Shown here: one piece after another, positions 13,046 to 27,251 of the stretch
How positions within the stretch are numbered: position 1 is the first letter of the stretch
Layout of the letters: each line of letters opens with the position of its first letter
From: Nemertoderma westbladi
Taxonomy: Eukaryota; Xenacoelomorpha; Nemertodermatida; Nemertodermatidae
Length of the DNA: 51,019 nt
Reading direction: 5' to 3'
Assembly (NCBI GenBank): GCA_032718475.1
Contig: JAUCBJ010002132.1
Coordinates: forward strand, 1-51,019
Notes under the pieces: model-generated
Databases searched by the model: none
What the model saw: the letters and a program-made list of their open reading frames with translations, nothing else
What the model was told of the DNA's origin: nothing
Program-made: the position numbers and the translations under genes

Positions 13046-14791
13046 GAGTGCACTAGAGGTCTCGTTATGCGGACCTAATGAATACGAGAGCACTAGAGGT
13101 CTCGCTATGGGACCTAATGAATACTAGAGTACTAGAGGTCTCGCTATGCGTACCTAATGAATACTAGAGCACTAGAGGTCTCGCTATGCGGACCTAATGA
13201 ATACGAGTGCACTAGAGGTCTCGTTATGCGGACCTAATGAATACGAGAGCACTAGAGGTCTCGCTATGGGACCTAATGAATACTAGAGTACTAGAGGTCT
13301 CGCTATGCGTACCTAATGAATACTAGAGCACTAGAGGTCTCGCTATGCGGACCTAATGAATACGAGAGCACTAGAGGTCTCGCTATACGGACCTAATGAA
13401 TACGAGAGCACTAGAGGTCTCGCTATGGGACCTAATGAATACGAGTGCACTAGAGGTCTCGTTATGCGGACCTAATGAATACGAGAGCACTAGAGGTCTC
13501 GCTATGGGACCTAATGAATACTAGAGTACTAGAGGTCTCGCTATGCGTACCTAATGAATACTAGAGCACTAGAGGTCTCGCTATGCGGACCTAATGAATA
13601 CTAGAGCACTAGAGGTCTCGCTATGCGGACCTAATGAATACGAGAGCACTAGAGGTCTCGCTATGGGACCTAATGAATACTAGAGTACTAGAGGTCTCGC
13701 TATGCGTACCTAATGAATACTAGAGCACTAGAGGTCTCGCTATGCGGACCTAATGAATACGAGTGCACTAGAGGTCTCGTTATGCGGACCTAATGAATAC
13801 GAGAGCACTAGAGGTCTCGCTATGGGACCTAATGAATACTAGAGTACTAGAGGTCTCGCTATGCGTACCTAATGAATACTAGAGCACTAGAGGTCTCGCT
13901 ATGCGGACCTAATGAATACGAGTGCACTAGAGGTCTCGTTATGCGGACCTAATGAATACGAGAGCACTAGAGGTCTCGCTATGGGACCTAATGAATACTA
14001 GAGTACTAGAGGTCTCGCTATGCGGACCTAATGAATACTAGAGCACTAGAGGTCTCGCTATGGGACCTAATGAATACTAGAGTACTAGAGGTCTCGCTAT
14101 GCGTACCTAATGAATACTAGAGCACTAGAGGTCTCGCTATGGGACCTAATGAATACTAGAGTACTAGAGGTCTCGCTATGGGACCTAATGAATACTAGAG
14201 TACTAGAGGTCTCGCTATGGGACCTAATGAATACGAGTGCACTAGAGGTCTCGTTATGCGGACCTAATGAATACGAGAGCACTAGAGGTCTCGCTATGGG
14301 ACCTAATGAATACTAGAGCACTAGAGGTCTCGCTATGCGTACCTAATGAATACTAGAGCACTAGAGGTCTCGCTATGCGGACCTAATGAATACTAGAGCA
14401 CTAGAGGTCTCGCTATGGGACCTAATGAATACTAGAGTACTAGAGGTCTCGCTATGCGTACCTAATGAATACTAGAGCACTAGAGGTCTCGCTATGCGGA
14501 CCTAATGAATACGAGAGCACTAGAGGTCTCGCTATACGGACCTAATGAATACGAGAGCACTAGAGGTCTCGCTATGGGACCTAATGAATACGAGTGCACT
14601 AGAGGTCTCGTTATGCGGACCTAATGAATACGAGAGCACTAGAGGTCTCGCTATGGGACCTAATGAATACTAGAGTACTAGAGGTCTCGCTATGCGTACC
14701 TAATGAATACTAGAGCACTAGAGGTCTCGCTATGCGGACCTAATGAATACTAGAGCACTAGAGGTCTCGCTATGCGGACCTAATGAATACG
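13046..14791. repeat. Higher-order repeats inside the 40-bp array (159-bp four-unit block)
   Basis: The private variant GAGTGC occurs here at 13046, 13205, 13443, 13761, 13920, 14235, 14592 and 14791, and I saw it hardly anywhere else. Two pairs are exactly 159 bp apart (one 39-bp plus three 40-bp units), and the other gaps are near whole numbers of units. A longer block with the ATACGG variant at about 13266-13500 recurs at about 14410-14650. This is the pattern expected from repeated unequal crossing over or slippage of multi-unit blocks. Confidence 0.8.
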
Positions 14792-17700
14792 AGTGCACTA
14801 GAGGTCTCGTTATGCGGACCTAATGAATACGAGAGCACTAGAGGTCTCGCTATGGGACCTAATGAATACTAGAGTACTAGAGGTCTCGCTATGCGTACCT
14901 AATGAATACTAGAGCACTAGAGGTCTCGCTATGCGGACCTAATGAATACGAGAGCACTAGAGGTCTCGCTATACGGACCTAATGAATACGAGAGCACTAG
15001 AGGTCTCGCTATGGGACCTAATGAATACTAGAGCACTAGAGGTCTCGCTATGCGTACCTAATGAATACTAGAGCACTAGAGGTCTCGTTATGCGGACCTA
15101 ATGAATACAAGAGCACTAGAGGTCTCGCTATGCGGACCTAATGAATACGAGAGCACTAGAGGTCTCGCTATACGGACCTAATGAATACGAGAGCACTAGA
15201 GGTCTCGTTATGGGACCTAATGAATACTAGAGCACTAGAGGTCTCGCTATGGGACCTAATGAATACTAGAGTACTAGAGGTCTCGCTATGCGTACCTAAT
15301 GAATACTAGAGCACTAGAGGTCTCGCTATGCGGACCTAATGAATACTAGAGCACTAGAGGTCTCGCTATGCGTACCTAATGAATACTAGAGCACTAGAGG
15401 TCTCGCTATGGGACCTAATGAATACTAGAGTACTAGAAGTCTCGTTATGCGGACCTAATGAATACGAGAGCATTAGAGGTCTCGCTATGCGGACCTAATG
15501 AATACTAGAGCACTAGAGGTCTCGCTATGCGGACCTAATGAATACTAGAGCACTAGAGGTCTCGTTATGTGGACCTAATGAATACGAGAGCACTAGAGGT
15601 CTCGCTATGCGGACCTAATGAATACTAGAACACTAGAGGTCTCGCTATGCGTACCTAATGAATACTAGAGCACTAGAGGTCTCGCTATACGGACCTAATG
15701 AATACTAGAGCACTAGAGGTCTCGCTATGCGTACCTAATGAATACTAGAGCACTAGAGGTCTCGCTATGCGGGCCTAATGAATACTAGAACACTAGAGGT
15801 CTCGCTATGCGTACCTAATGAATACTAGAGCACTAGAGGTCTCGCTATACGGACCTAATGAATACTAGAGTACTAGAGGTCTCGTTATGCGGACCTAATG
15901 AATACTAGAGCACTAGAGGTCTCACTATGCGGGCCTAATGAATACTAGAACACTAGAGGTCTCGCTATGCGTACCTAATGAATACTAGAGCACTAGAGGT
16001 CTCGCTATACGGACCTAATGAATACTAGAGTACTAGAGGTCTCGTTATGCGGACCTAATGAATACTAGAGCACTAGAGGTCTCGCTATGGGACCTAATGA
16101 ATACTAGAGCACTAGAGGTCTCGCTATGCGGACCTAATGAATACTAGAGCACTAGAGGTCTCGCTATGCGTACCTAATGAATACGAGAGCACTAGAGGTC
16201 TCGCTATGGGACCTAATGAATACTAGAGTACTAGAGGTCTCGCTATGCGTACCTAATGAATACTAGAGCACTAGGGGTCTCGCTATGCGTACCTAATGAA
16301 TACGAGAGCACTAGAGGTCTCGCTATGGGACCTAATGAATACTAGAGTACTAGAGGTCTCGCTATGCGTACCTAATGAATACTAGAGCACTAGAGGTCTC
16401 GCTATGCGGACCTAATGAATACGAGAGCACTAGAGGTCTCGCTATGCGGACCTAATGAATACTAGAGCACTAGAGGTCTCGCTATGGGACCTAATGAATA
16501 CTAGAGTACTAGAGGTCTCGCTATGCGTACCTAATGAATACGAGAGCACTAGAGGTCTCGCTATGCGGACCTAATGAATACGAGAGCACTAGAGGTCTCG
16601 CTATGGGACCTAATGAATACGAGAGCACTAGAGGTCTCGCTATGCGGACCTAATGAATACTAGAGCACTAGAGGTCTCGCTATGCGTACCTAATGAATAC
16701 GAGAGCACTAGAGGTCTCGCTATGGGACCTAATGAATACTAGAGTACTAGAGGTCTCGCTATGCGTACCTAATGAATACTAGAGCACTAGAGGTCTCGCT
16801 ATGGGACCTAATGAATACTAGAGTACTAGAGGTCTCGCTATGCGTACCTAATGAATACTAGAGCACTAGAGGTCTCGCTATGGGACCTAATGAATACTAG
16901 AGTACTAGAGGTCTCGCTATGCGTACCTAATGAATACTAGAGCACTAGGGGTCTCGCTATGCGGACCTAATGAATACGAGAGCACTAGAGGTCTCGTTAT
17001 GCGGACCTAATGAATACGAGAGCACTAGAGGTCTCGCTATGGGACCTAATGAATACTAGAGTACTAGAGGTCTCGCTATGCGTACCTAATGAATACTAGA
17101 GTACTAGAGGTCTCGCTATGCGGACCTAATGAATACTAGTGCACTAGAGGTATCGCTATGCGTACCTAATGAATACGAGAGCACTAGAGGTCTCGTTATG
17201 CGGACCTAATGAATACTAGAGCACTAGAGGTCTCGTTATGCGGACCTAATGAATACTAGAGCACTAGAGGTCTCGCTATGCGGACCTAATGAATACGAGA
17301 GCACTAGAGGTCTCGTTATGCGGACCTAATGAATACTAGAGCACTAGAGGTCTCGTTATGTGGACCTAATGAATACGAGAGCACTAGAGGTCTCGCTATG
17401 GGACCTAATGAATACTAGAGCACTAGAGGTCTCGCTATGCGGACCTAATGAATACTAGAGCACTAGAGGTCTCGCTATGCGGACCTAATGAATACTAGAG
17501 GTCTCGCTATGCGGGCCTAATGAATACTAGAGCACTAGAGGTCTCGCTATGCGTACCTAATGAATACTAGAGCACTAGAGGTCTCGCTATGCGTACCTAA
17601 TGAATACTAGAGCACTAGAGGTCTCGTTATGTGGACCTAATGAATACTAGAGCACTAGAGGTCTCGCTATGGGACCTAATGAATACTAGAGCACTAGAGG

Positions 17701-20700
17701 TCTCGCTATGCGGACCTAATGAATACTAGAGCACTAGAGGTCTCGCTATGCGTACCTAATGAATACTAGAGCACTAGAGGTCTCGCTATGCGTACCTAAT
17801 GAATACTAGAGCACTAGAGGTCTCGCTATGTGGACCTAATGAATACTAGAGCACTAGAGGTCTCGCTATGCGTACCTAATGAATACTAGAGCACTAGAGG
17901 TCTCGCTATGCGGACCTAATGAATACTAGAGCACTAGAGGTCTCGCTATGCGTACCTAATGAATACTAGAGCACTAGAGGTCTCGTTATGTGGACCTAAT
18001 GAATACGAGAGCACTAGAGGTCTCGCTATGGGACCTAATGAATACTAGAGCACTAGAGGTCTCGCTATGCGTACCTAATGAATACTAGAGCACTAGAGGT
18101 CTCGCTATGCGTACCTAATGAATACTAGAGCACTAGAGGTCTCGCTATGCGTACCTAATGAATACTAGAGCACTAGAGGTCTCGCTATGGGACCTAATGA
18201 ATACTAGAGCACTAGAGGTCTCGTTATGCGGACCTAATGAATACGAGAGCATTAGAGGTCTCGCTATGCGGACCTAATGAATACTAGAGCACTAGAGGTC
18301 TCGCTATGGGACCTAATGAATACTAGAGTACTAGAGGTCTCGTTATGCGGACCTAATGAATACTAGAGCACTAGAGGTCTCGCTATGCGGACCTAATGAA
18401 TACTAGAGCACTAGAGGTCTCGCTATGCGGACCTAATGAATACTAGAGCACTAGAGGTCTCGCTATGGGACCTAATGAATACTAGAGCACTAGAGGTCTC
18501 GTTATGCGGACCTAATGAATACGAGAGCATTAGAGGTCTCGCTATGCGGACCTAATGAATACTAGAGCACTAGAGGTCTCGCTATGCGGACCTAATGAAT
18601 ACTAGAGTACTAGAGGTCTCGTTATGCGGACCTAATGAATACTAGAGCACTAGAGGTCTCGCTATGCGGACCTAATGAATACTAGAGTACTAGAGGTCTC
18701 GTTATGCGTACCTAATGAATACTAGAGCACTAGAGGTCTCGCTATGGGACCTAATGAATACTAGAGCACTAGAGGTCTCGCTATGGGACCTAATGAATAC
18801 TAGAGCACTAGAGGTCTCGCTATGCGGACCTAATGAATACTAGAGCACTAGAGGTCTCGTTATGCGTACCTAATGAATACTAGAGCACTAGAGGTCTCGC
18901 TATGGGACCTAATGAATACTAGAGCACTAGAGGTCTCGTTATGCGGACCTAATGAATACTAGAGCACTAGAGGTCTCGCTATGGGACCTAATGAATACTA
19001 GAGCACTAGAGGTCTCGCTATGCGGACCTAATGAATACTAGAGCACTAGAGGTCTCGTTATGCGGACCTAATGAATACGAGAGCATTAGAGGTCTCGTTA
19101 TACGGACCTAATGAATACTAGAGCACTAGAGGTCTCGCTATGGGACCTAATGAATACTAGAGCACTAGAGGTCTCGCTATGCGGACCTAATGAATACTAG
19201 AGCACTAGAGGTCTCGCTATGCGGACCTAATGAATACTAGAGCACTAGAGGTCTCGCTATGCGGACCTAATGAATACTAGAGCACTAGAGGTCTCGTTAT
19301 GCGGACCTAATGAATACTAGAGCACTAGAGGTCTCGCTATGCGGACCTAATGAATACTAGAGCACTAGAGGTCTCGCTATGCGTACCTAATGAATACTAG
19401 AGCACTAGAGGTCTCGCTATGCGGACCTAATGAATACTAGAGCACTAGAGGTCTCGCTATGCGGACCTAATGAATACTAGAGCACTAGAGGTCTCGCTAT
19501 GCGGACCTAATGAATACTAGAGCACTAGAGGTCTCGCTATGCGTACCTAATGAATACTAGAGCACTAGAGGTCTCGCTATGGGACCTAATGAATACTAGA
19601 GCACTAGAGGTCTCGCTATGGGACCTAATGAATACTAGAGCACTAGAGGTCTCGCTATGCGGACCTAATGAATACTAGAGCACTAGAGGTCTCGTTATGC
19701 GGACCTAATGAATACGAGAGCACTAGAGGTCTCGCTATGCGGACCTAATGAATACTAGAGCACTAGAGGTCTCGCTATGCGGACCTAATGAATACTAGAG
19801 TACTAGAGGTCTCGCTATGCGTACCTAATGAATACTAGAGCACTAGAGGTCTCGCTATGCGGACCTAATGAATACTAGAGCACTAGAGGTCTCGCTATAC
19901 GGACCTAATGAATACTAGAGCACTAGAGGTCTCGCTATGGGACCTAATGAATACTAGAGCACTAGAGGTCTCGTTATGCGGACCTAATGAATACGAGAGC
20001 ACTAGAGGTCTCGCTATGCGGACCTAATGAATACTAGAGCACTAGAGGTCTCGCTATGCGGACCTAATGAATACTAGAGCACTAGAGGTCTCGCTATGCG
20101 TACCTAATGAATACTAGAGCACTAGAGGTCTCGCTATGCGGACCTAATGAATACTAGAGCACTAGAGGTCTCGTTATGCGGACCTAATGAATACGAGAGC
20201 ACTAGAGGTCTCGCTATGGGACCTAATGAATACTAGAGCACTAGAGGTCTCGCTATGGGACCTAATGAATACTAGAGCACTAGAGGTCTCGCTATGCGTA
20301 CCTAATGAATACTAGAGCACTAGAGGTCTCGCTATGCGGACCTAATGAATACTAGAGCACTAGAGGTCTCGCTATGCGGACCTAATGAATACGAGAGCAC
20401 TAGAGGTCTCGCTATGCGGACCTAATGAATACTAGAGCACTAGAGGTCTCGCTATGCGTACCTAATGAATACTAGAGCACTAGAGGTCTCGTTATGCGGA
20501 CCTAATGAATACGAGAGCACTAGAGGTCTCGCTATGCGGACCTAATGAATACTAGAGCACTAGAGGTCTCGCTATGCGTACCTAATGAATACTAGAGCAC
20601 TAGAGGTCTCGCTATGCGTACCTAATGAATACTAGAGCACTAGAGGTCTCGCTATGCGGACCTAATGAATACTAGAGCACTAGAGGTCTCGCTATGCGGA

Positions 20701-23700
20701 CCTAATGAATACGAGAGCACTAGAGGTCTCGTTATGCGGACCTAATGAATACTAGAGCACTAGAGGTCTCGCTATGCGTACCTAATGAATACTAGAGCAC
20801 TAGAGGTCTCGCTATGCGGACCTAATGAATACTAGAGCACTAGAGGTCTCGCTATGCGTACCTAATGAATACTAGAGCACTAGAGGTCTCGTTATGTGGA
20901 CCTAATGAATACGAGAGCACTAGAGGTCTCGCTATGCGGACCTAATGAATACGAGAGCACTAGAGGTCTCGTTATGCGGACCTAATGAATACGAGAGCAC
21001 TAGAGGTCTCGCTATGGGACCTAATGAATACTAGAGTACTAGAGGTCTCGCTATGCGTACCTAATGAATACTAGAGCACTAGAGGTCTCGCTATGCGTAC
21101 CTAATGAATACTAGAGCACTAGAGGTCTCGCTATGCGGACCTAATGAATACGAGAGCACTAGAGGTCTCGCTATGCGGACCTAATGAATACGAGAGCACT
21201 AGAGGTCTCGCTATGGGACCTAATGAATACTAGAGTACTAGAGGTCTCGCTATGCGTACCTAATGAATACTAGAGCACTAGAGGTCTCGTTATGTGGACC
21301 TAATGAATACGAGAGCACTAGAGGTCTCGCTATGGGACCTAATGAATACTAGAGCACTAGAGGTCTCGCTATGCGTACCTAATGAATACTAGAGCACTAG
21401 AGGTCTCGCTATGCGTACCTAATGAATACTAGAGCACTAGAGGTCTCGCTATGCGGACCTAATGAATACGAGAGCACTAGAGGTCTCGCTATGGGACCTA
21501 ATGAATACTAGAGTACTAGAGGTCTCGCTATGCGTACCTAATGAATACTAGAGCACTAGAGGTCTCGTTATGCGGACCTAATGAATACGAGAGCACTAGA
21601 GGTCTCGCTATGCGGACCTAATGAATACTAGAGCACTAGAGGTCTCGCTATGCGTACCTAATGAATACTAGAGCACTAGAGGTCTCGCTATACGGACCTA
21701 ATGAATACTAGAGCACTAGAGGTCTCGCTATGCGTACCTAATGAATACTAGAGCACTAGAGGTCTCGTTATGTGGACCTAATGAATACGAGAGCACTAGA
21801 GGTCTCGCTATGCGGACCTAATGAATACGAGAGCACTAGAGGTCTCGCTATGCGGACCTAATGAATACTAGAGCACTAGAGGTCTCGCTATGCGGACCTA
21901 ATGAATACGAGAGCACTAGAGGTCTCGTTATGCGGACCTAATGAATACGAGAGCACTAGAGGTCTCGCTATGGGACCTAATGAATACTAGAGTACTAGAG
22001 GTCTCGCTATGCGGACCTAATGAATACGAGAGCACTAGAGGTCTCGTTATGCGGACCTAATGAATACTAGAGCACTAGAGGTCTCGCTATGCGGACCTAA
22101 TGAATACGAGAGCACTAGAGGTCTCGTTATGCGGACCTAATGAATACGAGAGCACTAGAGGTCTCGCTATGGGACCTAATGAATACTAGAGTACTAGAGG
22201 TCTCGCTATGCGTACCTAATGAATACTAGAGCACTAGAGGTCTCGTTATGTGGACCTAATGAATACGAGAGCACTAGAGGTCTCGCTATGCGGACCTAAT
22301 GAATACTAGAGCACTAGAGGTCTCGCTATGCGTACCTAATGAATACTAGAGCACTAGAGGTCTCGCTATGCGGACCTAATGAATACTAGAGCACTAGAGG
22401 TCTCGCTATGCGTACCTAATGAATACTAGAGCACTAGAGGTCTCGCTATACGGACCTAATGAATACGAGAGCACTAGAGGTCTCGCTATGCGGACCTAAT
22501 GAATACGAGAGCACTAGAGGTCTCGTTATGCGGACCTAATGAATACGAGAGCACTAGAGGTCTCGCTATGGGACCTAATGAATACTAGAGTACTAGAGGT
22601 CTCGCTATGCGTACCTAATGAATACTAGAGCACTAGAGGTCTCGTTATGGGACCTAATGAATACGAGAGCACTAGAGGTCTCGCTATGCGGACCTAATGA
22701 ATACTAGAGCACTAGAGGTCTCGCTATGCGTACCTAATGAATACTAGAGCACTAGAGGTCTCGCTATGCGGACCTAATGAATACTAGAGCACTAGAGGTC
22801 TCGCTATGCGTACCTAATGAATACTAGAGCACTAGAGGTCTCGTTATGCGGACCTAATGAATACGAGAGCACTAGAGGTCTCGCTATGCGGACCTAATGA
22901 ATACTAGAGCACTAGAGGTCTCGCTATGCGGACCTAATGAATACGAGAGCACTAGAGGTCTCGTTATGCGGACCTAATGAATACGAGAGCACTAGAGGTC
23001 TCGCTATGGGACCTAATGAATACTAGAGCACTAGAGGTCTCGCTATGCGTACCTAATGAATACTAGAGCACTAGAGGTCTCGCTATGCGGACCTAATGAA
23101 TACGAGAGCACTAGAGGTCTCGCTATGCGGACCTAATGAATACTAGAGCACTAGAGGTCTCGCTATGCGGACCTAATGAATACTAGAGCACTAGAGGTCT
23201 CGCTATGCGGACCTAATGAATACTAGAGCACTAGAGGTCTCGCTATGCGGACCTAATGAATACTAGAGCACTAGAGGTCTCGCTATGGGACCTAATGAAT
23301 ACGAGAGCACTAGAGGTCTCGCTATGCGGACCTAATGAATACTAGAGCACTAGAGGTCTCGCTATGCGGACCTAATGAATACTAGAGCACTAGAGGTCTC
23401 GCTATGCGGACCTAATGAATACTAGAGCACTACAGGTCTCGCTATGCGGACCTAATGAATACTAGAGCACTAGAGGTCTCGCTATGCGTACCTAATGAAT
23501 ACTAGAGCACTAGAGGTCTCGCTATGCGTACCTAATGAATACTAGAGCACTAGAGGTCTCGTTATGCGGACCTAATGAATACTAGAGCACTAGAGGTCTC
23601 GCTATGGGACCTAATGAATACTAGAGCACTAGAGGTCTCGCTATGCGTACCTAATGAATACTAGAGCACTAGAGGTCTCGCTATGCGGACCTAATGAATA

Positions 23701-24416
23701 CTAGAGCACTAGAGGTCTCGCTATGCGGACCTAATGAATACTAGAGCACTAGAGGTCTCGCTATGGGACCTAATGAATACTAGAGCACTAGAGGTCTCGC
23801 TATGCGGACCTAATGAATACTAGAGCACTAGAGGTCTCGCTATGCGTACCTAATGAATACTAGAGCACTAGAGGTCTCGTTATGCGGACCTAATGAATAC
23901 TAGAGCACTAGAGGTCTCGCTATGCGGACCTAATGAATACTAGAGTACTAGAGGTCTCGTTATGCGGACCTAATGAATACTAGAGCACTAGAGGTCTCGC
24001 TATGCGGACCTAATGAATACTAGAGCACTAGAGGTCTCGCTATGCGGACCTAATGAATACTAGAGCACTAGAGGTCTCGCTATGCGGACCTAATGAATAC
24101 TAGAGCACTAGAGGTCTCGCTATGCGGACCTAATGAATACTAGAGCACTAGAGGTCTCGCTATGCGGACCTAATGAATACTAGAGCACTAGAGGTCTCGC
24201 TATGCGGACCTAATGAATACTAGAGCACTAGAGGTCTCGTTATGCGGACCTAATGAATACTAGAGCACTAGAGGTCTCGCTATGCGGACCTAATGAATAC
24301 TAGAGCACTAGAGGTCTCGCTATGCGGACCTAATGAATACTAGAGCACTAGAGGTCTCGCTATGCGGACCTAATGAATACTAGAGCACTAGAGGTCTCGC
24401 TATGCGGACCTAATGA

Positions 24417-24820
24417 ATACAAGAGCACTAGAGGTCTCGCTATGCGGACCTAATGAATACTAGAGCACTAGAGGTCTCGTTATGCGGGCCTAATGAATAC
24501 TAGAGCACTAGAGGTCTCGCTATGCGGACCTAATGAATACTAGAGCACTAGAGGTCTCGCTATGCGGACCTAATGAATACTAGAGCACTAGAGGTCTCGC
24601 TATGCGGACCTAATGAATACTAGAGCACTAGAGGTCTCGCTATGCGGACCTAATGAATACTAGAGCACTAGAGGTCTCGCTATGCGGACCTAATGAATAC
24701 TAGAGCACTAGAGGTCTCGCTATGCGGACCTAATGAATACAAGAGCACTAGAGGTCTCGCTATGCGGACCTAATGAATACTAGAGCACTAGAGGTCTCGT
24801 TATGCGGGCCTAATGAATAC
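24417..24820. repeat. 320-bp (eight-unit) higher-order repeat in the 40-bp array
   Basis: The rare unit variant TACAAGAGC at about 24418, followed one unit later by GTTATGCGGGCC, recurs as the same pair 320 bp further on, at about 24738. The units between are the plain GCGGACC form. This marks a recent eight-unit block duplication in an otherwise uniform part of the array. Confidence 0.75.
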
Positions 24821-25708
24821 TAGAGCACTAGAGGTCTCGCTATGCGGACCTAATGAATACTAGAGCACTAGAGGTCTCGCTATGCGGACCTAATGAATAC
24901 TAGAGCACTAGAGGTTTCGTTATGCGGACCTAATGAATACTAGAGCACTAGAGGTTTCGCTATGCGGACCTAATGAATACTAGAGCACTAGAGGTCTCGC
25001 TATGCGGACCTAATGAATACTAGAGCACTAGAGGTCTCGCTATGCGGACCTAATGAATACTAGAGCACTAGAGGTCTCGCTATACGGACATAATGAATAC
25101 TAGAGCACTAGAGGTCTCGCCATGCGTACCTAATGAATACTAGAGCACTAGAGGTCTCGTTATGCGGACCTAATGAATACTAGAGCACTAGAGGTCTCGT
25201 TATGCGGACCTAATGAATACTAGAGCACTAGAGGTCTCGTTATGCGGACCTAATGAATACTAGAGTACTAGAGGTCTCGCTATGCGGACCTAATGAATAC
25301 TAGTGCACTAGAGGTATCGCTATGCGGACCTAATGAATACTAGAGCACTAGAGGTCTCGCTATGCGGACCTAATGAATACGAGAGCACTAGAGGTCTCGC
25401 GATGGGACCTAATGAATACGAGAGCACTAGAGGTCTCGCTATGCGGACCTAATGAATACGAGAGCACTAGAGGTCTCGCTATGCGGGCCTAATGAATACT
25501 AGAGCACTAGAGGTCTCGCTATGCGGACCTAATGAATACTAGACAACTAGAGGTCTCGCTATGCGGACCTAAATACAAGCGCTTGAGTCCTCAATCCCAT
25601 CGACTGCTTTTCTATTAATATAACTACAGTAGAGAGCCAACAAGCTGGCAATAAGAAGACTGTCAGGCCCTACGCTAAGAATGACCTAGAGGTATAGCGG
25701 CACATATG

Positions 25709-27232
25709 CTACGTTTCCAAAGTCTTTGAAAAACAACTCATATACATTGCACTCTATAAACACATCAAACCACTTCTTTGCATCCAACAATATGGCTTCC
25801 GACATGGACGCTCAACAACAATCCAGTTAATCCAATTTCTGGATCGCATCTACCAGGGAATCGAAGACGGCTACGAAGTAGTTGAGGCCATCTACCTCGA
25901 CTTCTCCAAGGCCTTCGACAGGGTCAACCACAACATTCTACTACAAAAACTCTGGGATACTGGTGTGCGTGGTCGCCTATTTACGCAATTATAAAGAGCT
26001 ACCTAACAAACCGCAGACAGCTCACACGTGTCGATGGCCACTACTCAGACGAGCTCAGTGTTGACAGCAGTGTACCTCAGGGTTCACTACTTGCAGTCCT
26101 GCACTTCCTTGTTTACGACAACGACCTACCAATCTGTATCGAGTCCGCTGAAGGCTATCTCTTTGCTGACGACACCAAACTCTTGAACACTATTGCCGAT
26201 CCAATTCCACTCCAGCTTGATCTAGACCGGCTTTCAGTCTGGGCCGAAAATAATTCCATGGCATTCAGCAGCGAAAAATGCAGGCAACTGGTTTTTCGAG
26301 GCTCACCACCACACAGTACCTTATCCGGATTCACAATAACTGGGGCGGTCGAGGAGAAGGACCTCGGTTTAACCATAAACAAAAGTCTCTCATGGTCGCA
26401 CCATATCAGCGAACGAATAAGGAAGGCTACAGGAATGCTCCAAACATTGAAGCGCTGTTCGTCATCACAGTTATCAACATCTGCAAAGCTAAACGCTTAA
26501 AAAACTCTAATAGTCCCAATCGCAACCTACGCATCACAATGCTGGTACGCCAACCACAAGGACACTCTCACAATGCTGGTACGCCAACCACAAGGACACT
26601 CTCACAATGCTGGTACGCCATCCACAAGGACACTCTCACAATAGAGCAGTTACAACATCGTTCAACAAGATGGATCCTCAATTCCTCTCAAACATATAAA
26701 GAACGTCTTTCCGCACTCAAACTACTGCCGCTATCACTATATCTACAACTGCACGACCTCCTTCTATTATCAGCTATCTCAACAAGAAGTACGAATTCAA
26801 CTGGCAGCCTTACATTAAACTATCTTGCAGCAGTACAACCAGCACCTCGATTCGTCTCCCGCAGCTATTCATTTTACCCTTACTTCGCCACTCTTCATCG
26901 ACCTGTAATTTCTGGTACCGCTCGCAACGACTAGCCAACCACCTCACCTGCCTGCAACAATAAACTTTCTCAACCCTGTCGGAATCAAACAACGTCTGTC
27001 GCTACTATTCTGGAACTTTTTCACGACCAAATACAACAAACACTCACCCTGCACCTGGATACTCGCCTACTCTTGCTCCAACTGCCTTCCTGTAAAGCCC
27101 GATCTCCATCGTTTCTACCACTAAACTCTACTAACAAACTCTATTGTAGGACTACGTATTTTGTTTACGGGTTCACACCCATCAAGTGCACACAGCTCTT
27201 GTAAATTCTATTATTATTATTATTATTATTAT
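25709..27232 (+). mobile_element. Decayed CR1/Jockey-like LINE fragment (family C), RT domain and 3' end
   Basis: A 5'-truncated non-LTR retrotransposon. From about 25709 the plus strand encodes reverse transcriptase blocks in shifting frames: VSKVFEKQL, QYGFRHGRSTTIQLIQFLDR, IYLDFSKAFDRVNHNILL, then in another frame RRQLTRVDG-like sequence, VPQGS, and LFADDTKLLN near 26160. After that comes a C-terminal block (NSSQTYKERLSALKLLPLSL) typical of CR1/Jockey-type LINEs. Frameshifts and stops after about 25990 mean it cannot be active. The element ends in a short ATT/TTA microsatellite at about 27208-27232, a typical LINE tail. The exact clade is uncertain. Confidence 0.85.
26536..26637. repeat. 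Three tandem copies of a 34-bp segment inside LINE C
   Basis: Units at 26536-26569, 26570-26603 and 26604-26637 start ACAATGCTGGTACGCC and differ at about one base. The segment is part of the LINE coding sequence, so this is a small local expansion after insertion or in the source copy. Confidence 0.85.
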
Positions 27233-27251
27233 ATACCTAACAGTATGTAAG

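Larger units (their letters stand above)
2404..25573. repeat. 40-bp satellite array, about 580 copies (23.2 kb)
   Basis: Head-to-tail copies of a 40-bp unit, for example 2461-2500. The unit contains ACTAGAGCACTAGAGG followed by TCTCGCTATGCGGACC and then TAATGAATACT. Common variants are GCGTACC for GCGGACC, GGGACC (which makes a 39-bp unit), TACG for TACT, GAGTAC for GAGCAC, and TCGT for TCGC. A 32-bp form that lacks one of the two internal ACTAGAGN octamers is the very first unit and recurs near 4911, 9727, 9918 and 17488. Because 40 is not a multiple of three and the unit contains TAA and TAG, it is not coding. The edges at 2404 and 25573 are sharp. The left 900 bp and the stretch around 24000-25000 are the most uniform; the middle is a mosaic of variants. 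Confidence 0.97.

Noticed and set aside
14097-14316. Short repetitive reading frames on both strands in the 40-bp array
   Set aside because: They arise only where several 39-bp (GGGACC) units are adjacent, which briefly keeps the frame. Ordinary 40-bp units break it.
2404-25573. CRISPR array
   Set aside because: There are no unique spacers. Every base belongs to the repeat unit, and the window is eukaryotic.
2404-25573. Centromeric or telomeric satellite
   Set aside because: No TTAGGG-type motif and no centromere-type unit length. The array lies between a retroelement and a gene, so nothing supports a chromosomal role.
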